Origin: Gammaproteobacteria bacterium UBA1119 | GTDB taxonomy: Bacteria; Pseudomonadota; Gammaproteobacteria; Pseudomonadales; Azotimanducaceae | Length of the DNA: 26,864 bases | Reading direction: 5' to 3' | Assembly: GCA_002313255.1 (NCBI GenBank) | Contig: DCBA01000121.1 | Location: 40,286-67,149, forward strand | Shown here: piece after piece, positions 19,175-26,864 of the stretch | Layout: every line of letters starts with the position of its first letter | How positions within the stretch are numbered: the stretch's first letter is position 1 | Made by a program: the position numbers and the translations under genes | Notes under the pieces: generated by a model | Told to the model about the DNA's origin: nothing | Seen by the model: the letters and a program-made list of their open reading frames with translations, nothing else | Database searches by the model: none

Positions 19175-22100
19175 TTATTCGCTTTGCAGTTCGATATCGA
19201 TGGCTAACGACCTAACCTCTTTTACCAGCACATTAAAACTTTCAGGCATTCCTGGTTCCATTTGCAAATCGTTATCTACAATGTTTTTGTACATCTTAGT
19301 CCGACCAGCGACATCGTCTGATTTCACTGTGAGCATTTCTTGCAGCGTATAGGCTGCCCCATATGCTTCGAGCGCCCACACCTCCATCTCTCCGAACCGC
19401 TGACCACCGAATTGCGCCTTTCCGCCGAGCGGTTGCTGCGTAACAAGACTGTACGATCCTGTTGAGCGCGCATGCATTTTGTCATCTATCAAGTGATTCA
19501 ACTTCAATATATACATATAGCCAATGGTTACGGGCCGCGCGAAAGGATCTCCGCTACGACCATCGTACAGCGTCGTCTGACCGTTGACCGGCAACCCCGC
19601 CAAATCGAGCATTTTCTTAATGCCATCTTCTTTTGCGCCGTCAAATACTGGAGTCGCGATCGGCATTCCATCCGTTAAATTACTGACGAGCTCCATCACT
19701 TCCTCATCAGACATTTTCTCAAGTTCAACGTTTCTACCGTCAAGCTCGTTGTATACAGTCGAAAGAAGTTTGCGAAATTCGGTCACCTTAGATTTGACCT
19801 CTAGCATCGCCCCGATCTTTTCGCCAATGCCTTTCGCTGCCCACCCGAGGTGCGTTTCTAGAACCTGACCAACATTCATCCGACTGGGGACACCGAGGGG
19901 ATTGAGAACGATATCAACCGGCTCACCCTTGGCGTCAAATGGCATGTCTTCTACAGGCATGATCACAGAAATAACGCCCTTATTCCCGTGCCGTCCAGCC
20001 ATCTTGTCACCAGGCTGTATTCGTCTTTTTATAGCCAAGTAAACCTTGACGTATTTGAGAACGCCAGGGGCAAGATCATCTCCGCCTTCCAGCTTGGACT
20101 TCTTGTCCTCGTATACCGCATCGAGCGCTTCGCGCCTGGCCTTTAGTTGGGTTTCAGCCGAGTCAAGTTGATCATTGAGGCTTTCCTCAGACATCCGAAT
20201 CTCAAACCAACTTTCAGGCGCTAAATCAGCTAGAAACTTTGAATCTAGTTTGGCTCCTTTCGACAAACCAGGGGCTCTGGATACTACTTTACCCGTTAGT
20301 GCAGACTTCAGTCGTTCGTACGTTGCCGCTTCCACGATTCTGTACTCGTCGTCTAGATCCTTTCGAACTTCACCAAGCTCAGTCTCTTCAATCGATCTCG
20401 CCCGAGCATCCTTCTCGACTCCATCTCGCGTGAATATTCTTACATCAATGATGGTTCCTTTAACTCCCGTAGGAACTCGTGACGAGGTGTCCTTTACGTC
20501 CGAAGCTTTCTCCCCAAATATCGCTCGAAGAAGCTTCTCTTCCGGAGTGAGCTGTGTCTCACCCTTCGGAGTCACCTTGCCTACCAGAATATCGCCTGCC
20601 ACCACTTCTGCCCCTACGTACACGATGCCCGATTCATCAAGTTTGGATAATGCGGACTCTCCGACGTTGGGAATATCCGCAGTTATTTCTTCCGGCCCTA
20701 ACTTTGTATCTCTAGCGATACAAGTAAGCTCTTGGATGTGAACACTCGTGAAACGATCTTCCTGAACAACGCGTTCAGACACGAGAATTGAATCCTCATA
20801 GTTGTATCCATTCCAAGGCATGAAAGCGATACGCATGTTTTGGCCCAACGCCAACTCACCCATATCGATGGATGGACCGTCCGCGAGAATGTCCCCTCGA
20901 GCAATTACGTCTCCCTTTTTGACGAGCGGACTCTGATTGATACAAGTACTCTGATTAGATCGAGTGAATTTAGTTAAATTGTAAATATCGACGCCAGCCT
21001 CACCGGCTTCGGTTTCCGCATCCGCGACGCGAATAACGACTCGTGATGCATCGACGGAATCGACGGTTCCACCGCGTTCCGCGATTACGCATACCCCTGA
21101 GTCACGAGCAACATGGCGTTCCATCCCGGTACCCACGAGCGGTTTCTCTGACCGAATAGTTGGCACCGCTTGCCGCTGCATATTCGAGCCCATTAAGGCC
21201 CTATTAGCGTCATCGTGCTCTAAGAATGGAATGAGCGCAGCAGCAACTGACACCACTTGCTTGGGAGATACGTCCATGTAATTGACGTTATCGCGCGACG
21301 TTTTCGTGAACTCGTTCTGATGCCTGACATCGACAAGTTCGGCGACGAACTTTCCCGCCTTATCCGTTTCAGAACTCGCCTGAGCTATTACGTATTCTGC
21401 TTCATCAATCGCAGAAAGATACTCGATTTGGTTCGTTACCTTTCCTTTAACAACTTTCCGATAAGGAGTCTCCAAAAATCCATATTCGTTGGTACGCGAA
21501 TACACAGCGAGACTGTTTATCAACCCGATATTAGGGCCCTCCGGCGTCTCGATAGGACAAACGCGTCCGTAATGAGTTGGGTGAACATCCCGGACTTCAA
21601 ATCCTGCCCTTTCGCGAGTTAGACCACCTGGCCCAAGAGCAGATACCCTGCGTTTATGGGTTACCTCGGACAATGGATTTGCCTGGTCCATGAATTGCGA
21701 AAGTTGACTTGAACCGAAAAATTCTTTGATTGCGGCAGCAACGGGCTTGGCGTTAATCATATCCTGAGGCATCAGTCCCTCGCTCTCCGCGAGAGAGAGC
21801 CTTTCTTTAACTGCACGCTCGACTCTAATTAATCCAACCCGGAACTGATTTTCAGTCATTTCTCCGACGGACTTGACCCGCCGATTTCCCAGGTGATCGA
21901 TATCGTCGACCGATCCTTTGCCATTCCTTATTCCCACCAACGTCTTTAGGACATCAATGATGTCAGTCTTGTCGAGAACTCCTTCTCCGACTATATCGTC
22001 TCTCCCTAGACGACGATTGAATTTCATACGGCCTACGGACGACAGGTCATAACGCTCTGACGAGAAAAATAGGTTCTGAAATAAATTTTCAGCGGATTCC

Positions 22101-23251
22101 TTCGTAGGCGGCTCGCCCGGTCGCATCATGCGATAAATTTCAACTAAGGCTTCCAAACGGTTACTGGTCGGATCCGCCGAAAGTGTGTCTGCAATGTATG
22201 ACCCACAATCCAAATCATTCGTATAAATCGTTTCTATCGTCTTCGCATCGTTTGCCATGATGCTCGCCAGAATTTCATCGTCAATCTCGGTATTACTGGA
22301 CACCAGAATTTCCCCGGTTTCCTTGTCAACTACATCCTTCGCCGTCGTTCGACCAAGTAGATACTCAACTGGAACGTCCAGGCGCCTCAACCCAGATTTC
22401 TCTAGCAGACGGACGTGTCTCGCGGTAATTCGACGTCCTTCTTCCGCGATTACCTCTCCCTTCTTGTCTTTGATATCGAACGTCGCGACATCTCCCCTCA
22501 TTCTCTCGGGGATCAAGTCCATCGACACAGCGCCGTCCGCCTTTAAGTGGAAAACATTGGTTTCGAAAAACATTTCTAGAATGTCTTCATTACTGAAATC
22601 TAACGCGTGGAGAATAATCGTTGCTGGCAATTTCCGACGCCGATCAATTCGCGCAAATAGCAGGTCCTTTGGGTCAAACTCAAAGTCAAGCCAAGAGCCT
22701 CGGTAAGGAATCACTCGTGCCGAATACAGCAACTTGCCGGACGAGTGTGTTTTTCCCTTGTCGTGGTCGAAGAAAACTCCAGGCGAGCGATGTAGTTGAG
22801 AAACCACCACCCTCTCCGTTCCGTTGATCACAAACGTTCCATTCGAGGTCATAAGGGGCATTTCCCCCATGTAGACTTCTTGTTCCTTGACGTCCTTCAC
22901 TGCCTTATTCGACGACTCCCGGTCGTAAATAATTAACCGCACCTTGACCCGCAAGGGTGCCGCATAACTAATCCCTCGCAGCACGCTTTCCTTGACATCA
23001 AATACCGGTTTACCCAATCGATAAGCGACGTATTCGAGCGCGGCATTACCCGAATAGCTGATGATCGGAAACACCGATCGAAACGCCGCATGCAGACCGA
23101 CATCCTCCAACGATTTGGCCGCTATCCCCTGTTGTAGAAATCTGGCGTAGGAATCCGTCTGAATGGACAACAAGTAAGGTATTTCCATAGGCTCCGGTAA
23201 GTGGCCGAAGTCTTTACGGATTCGCTTTCTCTCAGTGAAGCTGTAAGCCAT
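19175..23251 (-). CDS. rpoB: RNA polymerase subunit beta
   Basis: RpoB forms the second large subunit of core RNA polymerase and part of the active site, and is the target of rifampicin. The product is 1358 residues (E. coli 1342). It begins [20 protein letters not shown]. The rifampicin pocket lies near residues 513-543 and has Asp522, His532 and Ser537, equal to E. coli Asp516, His526 and Ser531, all in the sensitive state; residue 524 is Ala where E. coli has Asn518. The active-site lysines lie in [15 protein letters not shown] (Lys1083 and Lys1091). The C-terminus contains [20 protein letters not shown]. The start has GGAG six bases upstream. Confidence 0.99.
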   Translation of the reverse strand: MAYSFTERKRIRKDFGHLPEPMEIPYLLSIQTDSYARFLQQGIAAKSLEDVGLHAAFRSVFPIISYSGNAALEYVAYRLGKPVFDVKESVLRGISYAAPLRVKVRLIIYDRESSNKAVKDVKEQEVYMGEMPLMTSNGTFVINGTERVVVSQLHRSPGVFFDHDKGKTHSSGKLLYSARVIPYRGSWLDFEFDPKDLLFARIDRRRKLPATIILHALDFSNEDILEMFFETNVFHLKADGAVSMDLIPERMRGDVATFDIKDKKGEVIAEEGRRITARHVRLLEKSGLRRLDVPVEYLLGRTTAKDVVDKETGEILVSSNTEIDDEILASIMANDAKTIETIYTNDLDCGSYIADTLSADPTSNRLEALVEIYRMMRPGEPPTKESAENLFQNLFFSSERYDLSSVGRMKFNRRLGRDDIVGEGVLDKTDIIDVLKTLVGIRNGKGSVDDIDHLGNRRVKSVGEMTENQFRVGLIRVERAVKERLSLAESEGLMPQDMINAKPVAAAIKEFFGSSQLSQFMDQANPLSEVTHKRRVSALGPGGLTRERAGFEVRDVHPTHYGRVCPIETPEGPNIGLINSLAVYSRTNEYGFLETPYRKVVKGKVTNQIEYLSAIDEAEYVIAQASSETDKAGKFVAELVDVRHQNEFTKTSRDNVNYMDVSPKQVVSVAAALIPFLEHDDANRALMGSNMQRQAVPTIRSEKPLVGTGMERHVARDSGVCVIAERGGTVDSVDASRVVIRVADAETEAGEAGVDIYNLTKFTRSNQSTCINQSPLVKKGDVIARGDILADGPSIDMGELALGQNMRIAFMPWNGYNYEDSILVSERVVQEDRFTSVHIQELTCIARDTKLGPEEITADIPNVGESALSKLDESGIVYVGAEVVAGDILVGKVTPKGETQLTPEEKLLRAIFGEKASDVKDTSSRVPTGVKGTIIDVRIFTRDGVEKDARARSIEETELGEVRKDLDDEYRIVEAATYERLKSALTGKVVSRAPGLSKGAKLDSKFLADLAPESWFEIRMSEESLNDQLDSAETQLKARREALDAVYEDKKSKLEGGDDLAPGVLKYVKVYLAIKRRIQPGDKMAGRHGNKGVISVIMPVEDMPFDAKGEPVDIVLNPLGVPSRMNVGQVLETHLGWAAKGIGEKIGAMLEVKSKVTEFRKLLSTVYNELDGRNVELEKMSDEEVMELVSNLTDGMPIATPVFDGAKEDGIKKMLDLAGLPVNGQTTLYDGRSGDPFARPVTIGYMYILKLNHLIDDKMHARSTGSYSLVTQQPLGGKAQFGGQRFGEMEVWALEAYGAAYTLQEMLTVKSDDVAGRTKMYKNIVDNDLQMEPGMPESFNVLVKEVRSLAIDIELQSE

Positions 23252-23346
23252 TCGATTCTCCGTTATTCAAGATACGCAACGCCGCCACCGCCAACGAATA
23301 CTTAGTTGACCGCGTTAGCCCTTTCTTCAACTGCATCACCACAACC
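23252..23346 (-). promoter_or_regulatory. rplL-rpoB intergenic region with a stem-loop, candidate processing or attenuation site
   Basis: The 95-nt gap contains a perfect 6-bp stem at 23332-23304 (AGTTGA paired with TCAACT) around a 17-nt loop. No T run follows, so it is not a plain terminator. In E. coli the same interval holds a partial attenuator and an RNase III site that set the ratio of L12 to RNA polymerase; a similar role here is inferred from position alone. The rpoB ribosome site GGAG lies at its end. Confidence 0.4.
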
Positions 23347-23730
23347 CTAACTAAGCTCTACGGTTGCACCTGCCTCTTCCAACTTTCCTTTAATCTCGTC
23401 CGCTTCTTCCTTGCTGACCGCTTCCTTAATGGTGGACGGTGCGTCGTCAACCAGGCCTTTGGCCTCCTTAAGGCCAAGGCCGGTCGCTGTGCGCACAGCT
23501 TTAATGACGCTGACCTTTTTCTCACCCGCACTGCTCAGCGTGATATTGAACTCGGTCTTTTCTTCAACCACCGCGCCATCGTCACTACCTCCTGCTGCAG
23601 TTGGGGCAGGCGCAACTGCCGTGGCTGCGGAAACACCAAATTTCTCTTCCATCGCCTCAACGAGTTCGACCACTTCCATAACGCTCATTTCAGCGATCGT
23701 GTCGAGAACGTCATCTTTAGACAGGGCCAT
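23347..23730 (-). CDS. rplL: 50S ribosomal protein L7/L12
   Basis: L7/L12 forms the flexible stalk dimers that recruit translation GTPases. The product is 127 residues (E. coli 121). The N-terminal dimerisation domain covers about residues 1-35 ([20 protein letters not shown]). A flexible hinge follows, rich in Ala, Pro and Gly ([14 protein letters not shown]). The C-terminal factor-binding domain contains [20 protein letters not shown] and ends [10 protein letters not shown]. The ATG has AGGAG eight bases upstream, a strong site that fits the need for several copies per ribosome. It follows rplJ after 42 nt. Confidence 0.99.
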   Translation of the reverse strand: MALSKDDVLDTIAEMSVMEVVELVEAMEEKFGVSAATAVAPAPTAAGGSDDGAVVEEKTEFNITLSSAGEKKVSVIKAVRTATGLGLKEAKGLVDDAPSTIKEAVSKEEADEIKGKLEEAGATVELS

Positions 23731-23772
23731 TTCAAAATCTCCTGATTACGTTAGTTCAATCTATCCATTTAC

Positions 23773-24303
23773 CTAGGATGCGGCTCTCTTCTGTTCTCCC
23801 AATGCGGCGAGGGTTCTCACCAACTTTCCGGGAACTTCATTCGCCGTCCTAGCAAGTTTCGTGATAGGTGCTAACAATAAGCGCAGTACCATCGTTATGG
23901 CTTCTTCTCGATTAGGCAAACTGGCCACGCGATCTAATTGATCGGAATCGAACAAGTCGCCTCCAATGGAGATCGCTTTGACGTCCAATGCTTCGCAATC
24001 CTTGCCGTAATCACGCAACAAGCGCGCTGCAGCTCCAGGTTCACTATAAGAAAAAGCGACTAGCGTTGGTCCCGTCAAAGCATCTTTCAGGCATTCGTAA
24101 GGAGTACCGTCAATAGCGCGTTTAGCCAAAGTGTTACGGACCACCCTCAGGTAGATACCCGAAGTGCGAGCTCTCGAACGTAGCTCCGTCATTTCGGCCA
24201 CGGTCAATCCGCGATAATCTGCGAGGATCGCTGACAGCGCCGAATCGGCAGCTTCGTTAACTTCGTTAACGATCGTCTGCTTATCTTCAAGCCTCAATCC
24301 CAC
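23773..24303 (-). CDS. rplJ: 50S ribosomal protein L10, GTG start
   Basis: L10 anchors L7/L12 dimers to the 50S stalk base and, as an L10-L12 complex, represses its own mRNA in E. coli. The product is 176 residues (E. coli 165). It begins MGLRLEDKQTIVNEVNEAAD and contains LRVVRNTLAKRAIDGTPYEC and LTGPTLVAFSYSEPGAAARLL. The C-terminal helix (KLVRTLAALGEQKRAAS) is the L12-binding part. The start is a GTG with AGGAG six bases upstream, and the N-terminus aligns with E. coli from this position. A 306-nt untranslated region precedes it. Confidence 0.97.
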   Translation of the reverse strand: MGLRLEDKQTIVNEVNEAADSALSAILADYRGLTVAEMTELRSRARTSGIYLRVVRNTLAKRAIDGTPYECLKDALTGPTLVAFSYSEPGAAARLLRDYGKDCEALDVKAISIGGDLFDSDQLDRVASLPNREEAITMVLRLLLAPITKLARTANEVPGKLVRTLAALGEQKRAAS

Positions 24304-24609
24304 AACACTCTCCTGAACTTACGTACCTTTCGGTTCGCGTTAACAACAAACCACATCGTCACACTAACGGCACGCCCAGCGTTCATTCAGGACTCACCGT
24401 CTGCACGGGTTGTCTACGACAATTAAAACCGTATCGTGACTCCGCTAATTCCCTCGAAGGAAATTCGAGCATTGAGCCCCAGCTATCGGTTACCCGTGGT
24501 CTAAGACCACCACCCGCCGTAGCAGGCTGTATTGCGCCATTTTCTCGGCGGCTGTCGAACCCGCTACACACGGGATGACTTATGTGCCTCTCGCACATGG
24601 AGCCGTATG
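24304..24609 (-). promoter_or_regulatory. rplJL leader region with four perfect hairpins (candidate L10 autoregulatory leader)
   Basis: This 306-nt stretch has no gene; short frames on either strand show no family similarity. On the minus strand it contains perfect hairpins at 24598-24582 (ATGTGC/GCACAT, 5-nt loop), 24510-24496 (GTGGTC/GACCAC, 3-nt loop), 24469-24453 (CTCGAA/TTCGAG, 5-nt loop) and 24422-24410 (TTGTC/GACAA, 3-nt loop). In E. coli the interval between rplA and rplJ holds a promoter and the leader bound by L10-L12. The position and structure fit such a leader, but I did not find a clear sigma70 promoter and cannot confirm the L10-binding kink-turn by eye. Confidence 0.55.
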
Positions 24610-25305
24610 TCACGCCTCTATCGACGCCTCGTCGATTACAAGTCCCGGACCCATCGTTGACGACAGCGTGATCTTCTTGAGAAACACGCCTTTCGCGGAT
24701 GCCGGTTTCGCTTTTCTAAGATCGGAAATCAGCGCCTCGATATTCTCTTTGATCTGTAACGGATCAAATCCCAGTTTGCCCACACTACCGTGGACAATAC
24801 CACCGCGGTCTGCCCGAAATTGAATCTGACCCGACTTCGCGTTGGAAACGGCGGTGGCCACATCAGCAGTAACCGTCCCCGTTTTTGGATTAGGCATTAG
24901 ACCACGAGGACCCAGCACTTTGCCTAATTGCCCGACCAATCTCATCGAATCGGGCGTTGCTATAAGCACGTCGAAGTCCAACTCGCCTTTCTTTATCTCC
25001 TCGGCCAGGTCTTCAAAGCCAACGATATCAGCACCCGCTTCCTGGGCTTCGTCGGCGTTAGCTCCTTGCGCGAAAACAGCTACTCGAATCTCTTTGCCAG
25101 ATCCGTGCGGAAGACTGGTTGCTCCACGCACTGTTTGATCCGATTTTTTCGGATCTATACCCAGATTTACCGAAATATCGAGGGACTCGTTGAATTTAGA
25201 TCCCGAGATTTCATTTAGCAATGCCACGGCTTCGGCAATCGGATACGCACGCTCGTAATCAACTTTTTCTTCAATAATTTTTCTGTGCCGAGTCAATTTG
25301 GCCAT
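24610..25305 (-). CDS. rplA: 50S ribosomal protein L1
   Basis: L1 forms the mobile stalk at the E site and, in E. coli, represses the rplKA mRNA. The product is 231 residues (E. coli 234). It begins [20 protein letters not shown]. The rRNA-binding signature is visible in [20 protein letters not shown] followed by [16 protein letters not shown]. The end reads [17 protein letters not shown]. The ATG shares one base with the rplK stop (TAATG), which supports coupled translation of the two genes. Confidence 0.98.
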   Translation of the reverse strand: MAKLTRHRKIIEEKVDYERAYPIAEAVALLNEISGSKFNESLDISVNLGIDPKKSDQTVRGATSLPHGSGKEIRVAVFAQGANADEAQEAGADIVGFEDLAEEIKKGELDFDVLIATPDSMRLVGQLGKVLGPRGLMPNPKTGTVTADVATAVSNAKSGQIQFRADRGGIVHGSVGKLGFDPLQIKENIEALISDLRKAKPASAKGVFLKKITLSSTMGPGLVIDEASIEA

Positions 25306-25736
25306 TAGACAGCTTCTACCTCAATTCCAGCGCTGCGGGCGCTTCCCGCAATCGTTCGAACCGCCGCATCCATGTCTGCCGCAGTCAAATCCGGTTCTTT
25401 CAAACGAGCAATTTCCTCCAACTGCTCACGGGTTACTTTTCCTACCTTCTCGGTATTTGGTGTACCACTCCCCTTGTCAACTGCAGCAGCCTTACGCAGT
25501 AGAACTGATGCAGGCGGCGTTTTAGTAACAAACGTAAAGCTACGGTCCGAATAAACAGTAATAACTACCGGAATCGGCATTCCGGACTCAACGTTTTGTG
25601 TTTCTGCGTTAAAGGCCTTACAGAAGTCCATAATGTTGACTCCATGTTGACCTAGCGCCGGGCCGACGGGTGGACTCGGGTTGGCCTGCGCCGCCGGTAC
25701 TTGCAACTTAATATATAGCTCTACTTTCTTTGCCAT
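25305..25736 (-). CDS. rplK: 50S ribosomal protein L11
   Basis: L11 binds the GTPase-associated centre of 23S rRNA and is needed for RelA-dependent stringent response. The product is 143 residues (E. coli 142). The N-terminal domain begins [20 protein letters not shown] and carries the Pro-rich [19 protein letters not shown] segment near the thiostrepton site. The C-terminal rRNA-binding domain contains [20 protein letters not shown] and ends [14 protein letters not shown]. It follows nusG after 71 nt. Confidence 0.98.
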   Translation of the reverse strand: MAKKVELYIKLQVPAAQANPSPPVGPALGQHGVNIMDFCKAFNAETQNVESGMPIPVVITVYSDRSFTFVTKTPPASVLLRKAAAVDKGSGTPNTEKVGKVTREQLEEIARLKEPDLTAADMDAAVRTIAGSARSAGIEVEAV

Positions 25737-25812
25737 GATTTAAATACGTCGCCCACGGAAACAGCGTCGAGATTTTGGTATCGAACCTTCAACGTTGACC
25801 ATGTTAGTCAAC
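25737..25812 (-). promoter_or_regulatory. nusG-rplK gap with hairpin at the nusG stop, candidate rplK leader
   Basis: The 71-nt gap begins with a perfect 6-bp hairpin at 25812-25794 (GTTGAC paired with GTCAAC, 7-nt loop) that includes the nusG stop codon. No T run follows, so it is not a standard terminator. In E. coli this gap holds a promoter and the L1-binding operator of the rplKA mRNA. I see no good promoter hexamers here and cannot assign an L1 site by eye. Confidence 0.4.
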
Positions 25813-26341
25813 CTTTCTCAACCTGAGAAAAATCTAGTTCTACAGGAGTCGATCGACCGAAAATCGTTACAGCAACAACCAACCTGCTCTTGTCGTAGTT
25901 CACCTCCTCAACAACCCCATTGAAGTCATTGAACGGCCCATCAATAACCCGGACGAGTTCGCCCGGTTCAAAGACGATTTTTGGCATCGCACGATCGGTG
26001 CCCAATTCAACACGATCGAGAATTATGCTGGCTTCGGCATCGCTGATCGGCGCCGGTTTATCAGCCTTGCCACCAATGAATCCCATCACGCGAGGAGTCT
26101 CCTTGACCAAGTGCCACGTGTCGTCGTTTAAATCCATTTCAACCAACACGTAACCAGGAAAGAATTTTCTTTCACTCCGTCTTTTCTGTCCCGCTCGCAT
26201 TTCAACGACTTCCTCAGTTGGAACCAACACTTTGCCGAAGTGCTCCTGTAGATCCGAAAGTTCAATCCGCTCACCTAGTGACCGTGCTACATTTTTTTCG
26301 AAGCCCGAATATGCGTGTACGACGTACCAATGTTTTGTCAT
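25808..26341 (-). CDS. nusG: Transcription termination/antitermination factor NusG
   Basis: NusG binds the beta' clamp of RNA polymerase to reduce pausing, and its C-terminal domain contacts Rho or ribosomal S10. From the ATG used here the product is 177 residues, beginning [20 protein letters not shown]. The NGN domain includes [20 protein letters not shown] and PRVMGFIGG. The KOW domain contains [20 protein letters not shown] and ends [19 protein letters not shown] four codons upstream, overlapping the secE stop, would give the 181 residues of E. coli but lacks a ribosome site. The ATG is four bases after secE. Confidence 0.96.
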   Translation of the reverse strand: MTKHWYVVHAYSGFEKNVARSLGERIELSDLQEHFGKVLVPTEEVVEMRAGQKRRSERKFFPGYVLVEMDLNDDTWHLVKETPRVMGFIGGKADKPAPISDAEASIILDRVELGTDRAMPKIVFEPGELVRVIDGPFNDFNGVVEEVNYDKSRLVVAVTIFGRSTPVELDFSQVEKG

Positions 26342-26345
26342 CACA

Positions 26346-26723
26346 CTATCCAATGATCGATTTCACGAGCCACGAAAGAAAAGAATCCAAGCCCCACAAA
26401 ATAAGCGAAAATAGAATCATCAAGAGAATCACGATGCCTGTGGTCTGTATTGTCTCTTGGCGAGTTGGCCAAACCACTCTCCGAATTTCTGACCGGGCTT
26501 CGCGCGCTGTTTCCCAAAGTCTCTTTCCTTTTTCGGTTTGTAGAGCAATAAGGACAGCAAAAACTGCCCCCGAAACTAACGCTAGCGCACGTATAAGGAC
26601 ATTAATTTCGTCGCTGTAGTACCAATTAGCCCAAATGCCACACGCAACAAGAGAAGTGACAACGATCCATTTGATGAGATCGAATGACCCGCCTTCGTTC
26701 ATTAATTCAGTCTTTGAGCTCAC
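26346..26723 (-). CDS. secE: SecE, preprotein translocase subunit
   Basis: SecE clamps the two halves of SecY in the inner membrane. I choose a GTG start giving 125 residues, beginning [19 protein letters not shown]. It resembles the E. coli N-terminus in length and pattern, and AGAGG lies four bases upstream. An ATG seven codons later would leave that site about 25 bases away, and the longest frame would overlap tRNA-Trp. Three hydrophobic segments are visible: near [37 protein letters not shown] and [19 protein letters not shown]. The conserved cytoplasmic [17 protein letters not shown] motif lies before the last one. It overlaps no neighbour and starts 18 nt after the tRNA. Confidence 0.92.
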   Translation of the reverse strand: MSSKTELMNEGGSFDLIKWIVVTSLVACGIWANWYYSDEINVLIRALALVSGAVFAVLIALQTEKGKRLWETAREARSEIRRVVWPTRQETIQTTGIVILLMILFSLILWGLDSFLSWLVKSIIG

Positions 26724-26741
26724 TTCGCCTCTGTTATTGTC

Positions 26742-26818
26742 TGGCAGGCCAGGAGGGAATCGAACCCCCAACCTGCGGTTTTGGAGACCGCTGCTCTACC
26801 AAATTGAGCTACTGGCCT
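26742..26818 (-). tRNA. tRNA-Trp (anticodon CCA), with encoded CCA end
   Basis: A 77-nt cloverleaf folds by eye. The acceptor arms AGGCCAG and CTGGCCT pair in all seven positions, followed by discriminator G and an encoded CCA. The D stem is GCTC/GAGC. The anticodon stem is GCGGT/ACCGC with loop CTCCAAA, giving anticodon CCA for Trp. The T stem is GGGGG/CCCTC (one G-U) with loop TTCGATT. It lies 24 nt after a tuf stop and 18 nt before secE, and no terminator is seen between tuf and the tRNA, so it is probably released by processing of a longer transcript. Confidence 0.97.
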
Positions 26819-26842
26819 AGCTGTATTTCTCGTTATAAAAAT

Positions 26843-26864
26843 TTAACTGACTATTTTTGTGACG
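26843..26864 (-). CDS. tuf: Elongation factor Tu, second copy (only the last codons in window)
   Basis: The window ends inside this gene. The last six codons before the stop read VTKIVS, the same as the complete tuf at 10554. The 24 bases at 26841-26864 are identical to 10552-10575, including two bases past the stop, and the next base differs. The position before tRNA-Trp and secE is a known place for the second tuf copy in many gammaproteobacteria. The call rests on this short match plus gene order. Confidence 0.85.

Noticed and set aside
20175..20741. Plus-strand open frame of 188 codons opposite rpoB
   Set aside because: Its Ser/Thr/Pro-rich composition is what antisense reading of a conserved gene gives. 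No family similarity is seen.
24510..24560. TCGACA followed by CAATAC as a promoter for rplJ
   Set aside because: The -35 is good but the -10 matches only two of six bases with 18-bp spacing, so I do not call a promoter.
26724..26771. Longer secE reading from inside the tRNA gene
   Set aside because: The extra N-terminus is translated tRNA sequence and has no SecE similarity.
1..26864. Search for CRISPR arrays, insertion sequences, phage genes or attachment sites
   Set aside because: No regularly spaced repeats, transposase motifs or terminal inverted repeats were seen. A tRNA gene can be an integration site, but both sides of tRNA-Trp hold the expected housekeeping genes.

Overview
The window is a block of translation and transcription genes, all read on the minus strand. 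Reading along that strand (high to low coordinates) the order is: 3' end of a tuf gene, tRNA-Trp, secE, nusG, rplK, rplA, rplJ, rplL, rpoB, rpoC, rpsL, rpsG, fusA, a complete tuf, rpsJ, rplC, rplD, rplW, rplB, rpsS, rplV, rpsC, rplP, rpmC, rpsQ, rplN, rplX, rplE, rpsN, rpsH, rplF, rplR, rpsE, rpmD, rplO and almost all of secY. This is the beta (rplKAJL-rpoBC), str, S10 and spc clusters run together. Gene order, protein lengths and close similarity to the Escherichia coli proteins (recalled, not searched) suggest a gammaproteobacterium. The tuf / tRNA-Trp / secE linkage, 156-residue S7 and 399-residue EF-Tu argue against an enteric. I cannot name a genus from sequence alone.

Region 1 (26864-25808): the end of one tuf copy, a tRNA-Trp 24 nt after its stop, then secE and nusG. 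Region 2 (25736-14950): L11, L1, L10 and L7/L12, then the RNA polymerase beta and beta' subunits. A 306-nt gap before rplJ carries at least four perfect hairpins and sits where the L10 autoregulatory leader is expected. A 95-nt gap between rplL and rpoB also holds a stem. Region 3 (14949-10554): the str operon, preceded by a good sigma70-type promoter (TTGAAC, 17 bp, TAGAAT) and followed by an intrinsic terminator after tuf. Region 4 (10477-1): the S10 operon starts from another strong promoter (TTTACA, 17 bp, TATGAT) directly after that terminator, and continues into spc genes with no gap at the usual S10/spc boundary.

The genes are packed with 1-8 nt overlaps or short gaps, as expected for translational coupling. 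Starts were chosen by protein alignment, upstream Shine-Dalgarno sequence and neighbour overlap. Several highly expressed genes use GTG, and rpsL uses TTG. All 35 protein genes (33 complete, two cut by the window ends) appear intact, with the usual active-site or binding residues where I could check them.

I see no mobile element, CRISPR array, phage gene or novel gene. The regions most worth study are non-coding: the 153-nt structured gap between rpsJ and rplC, the short S10 leader, and the rplJ leader.
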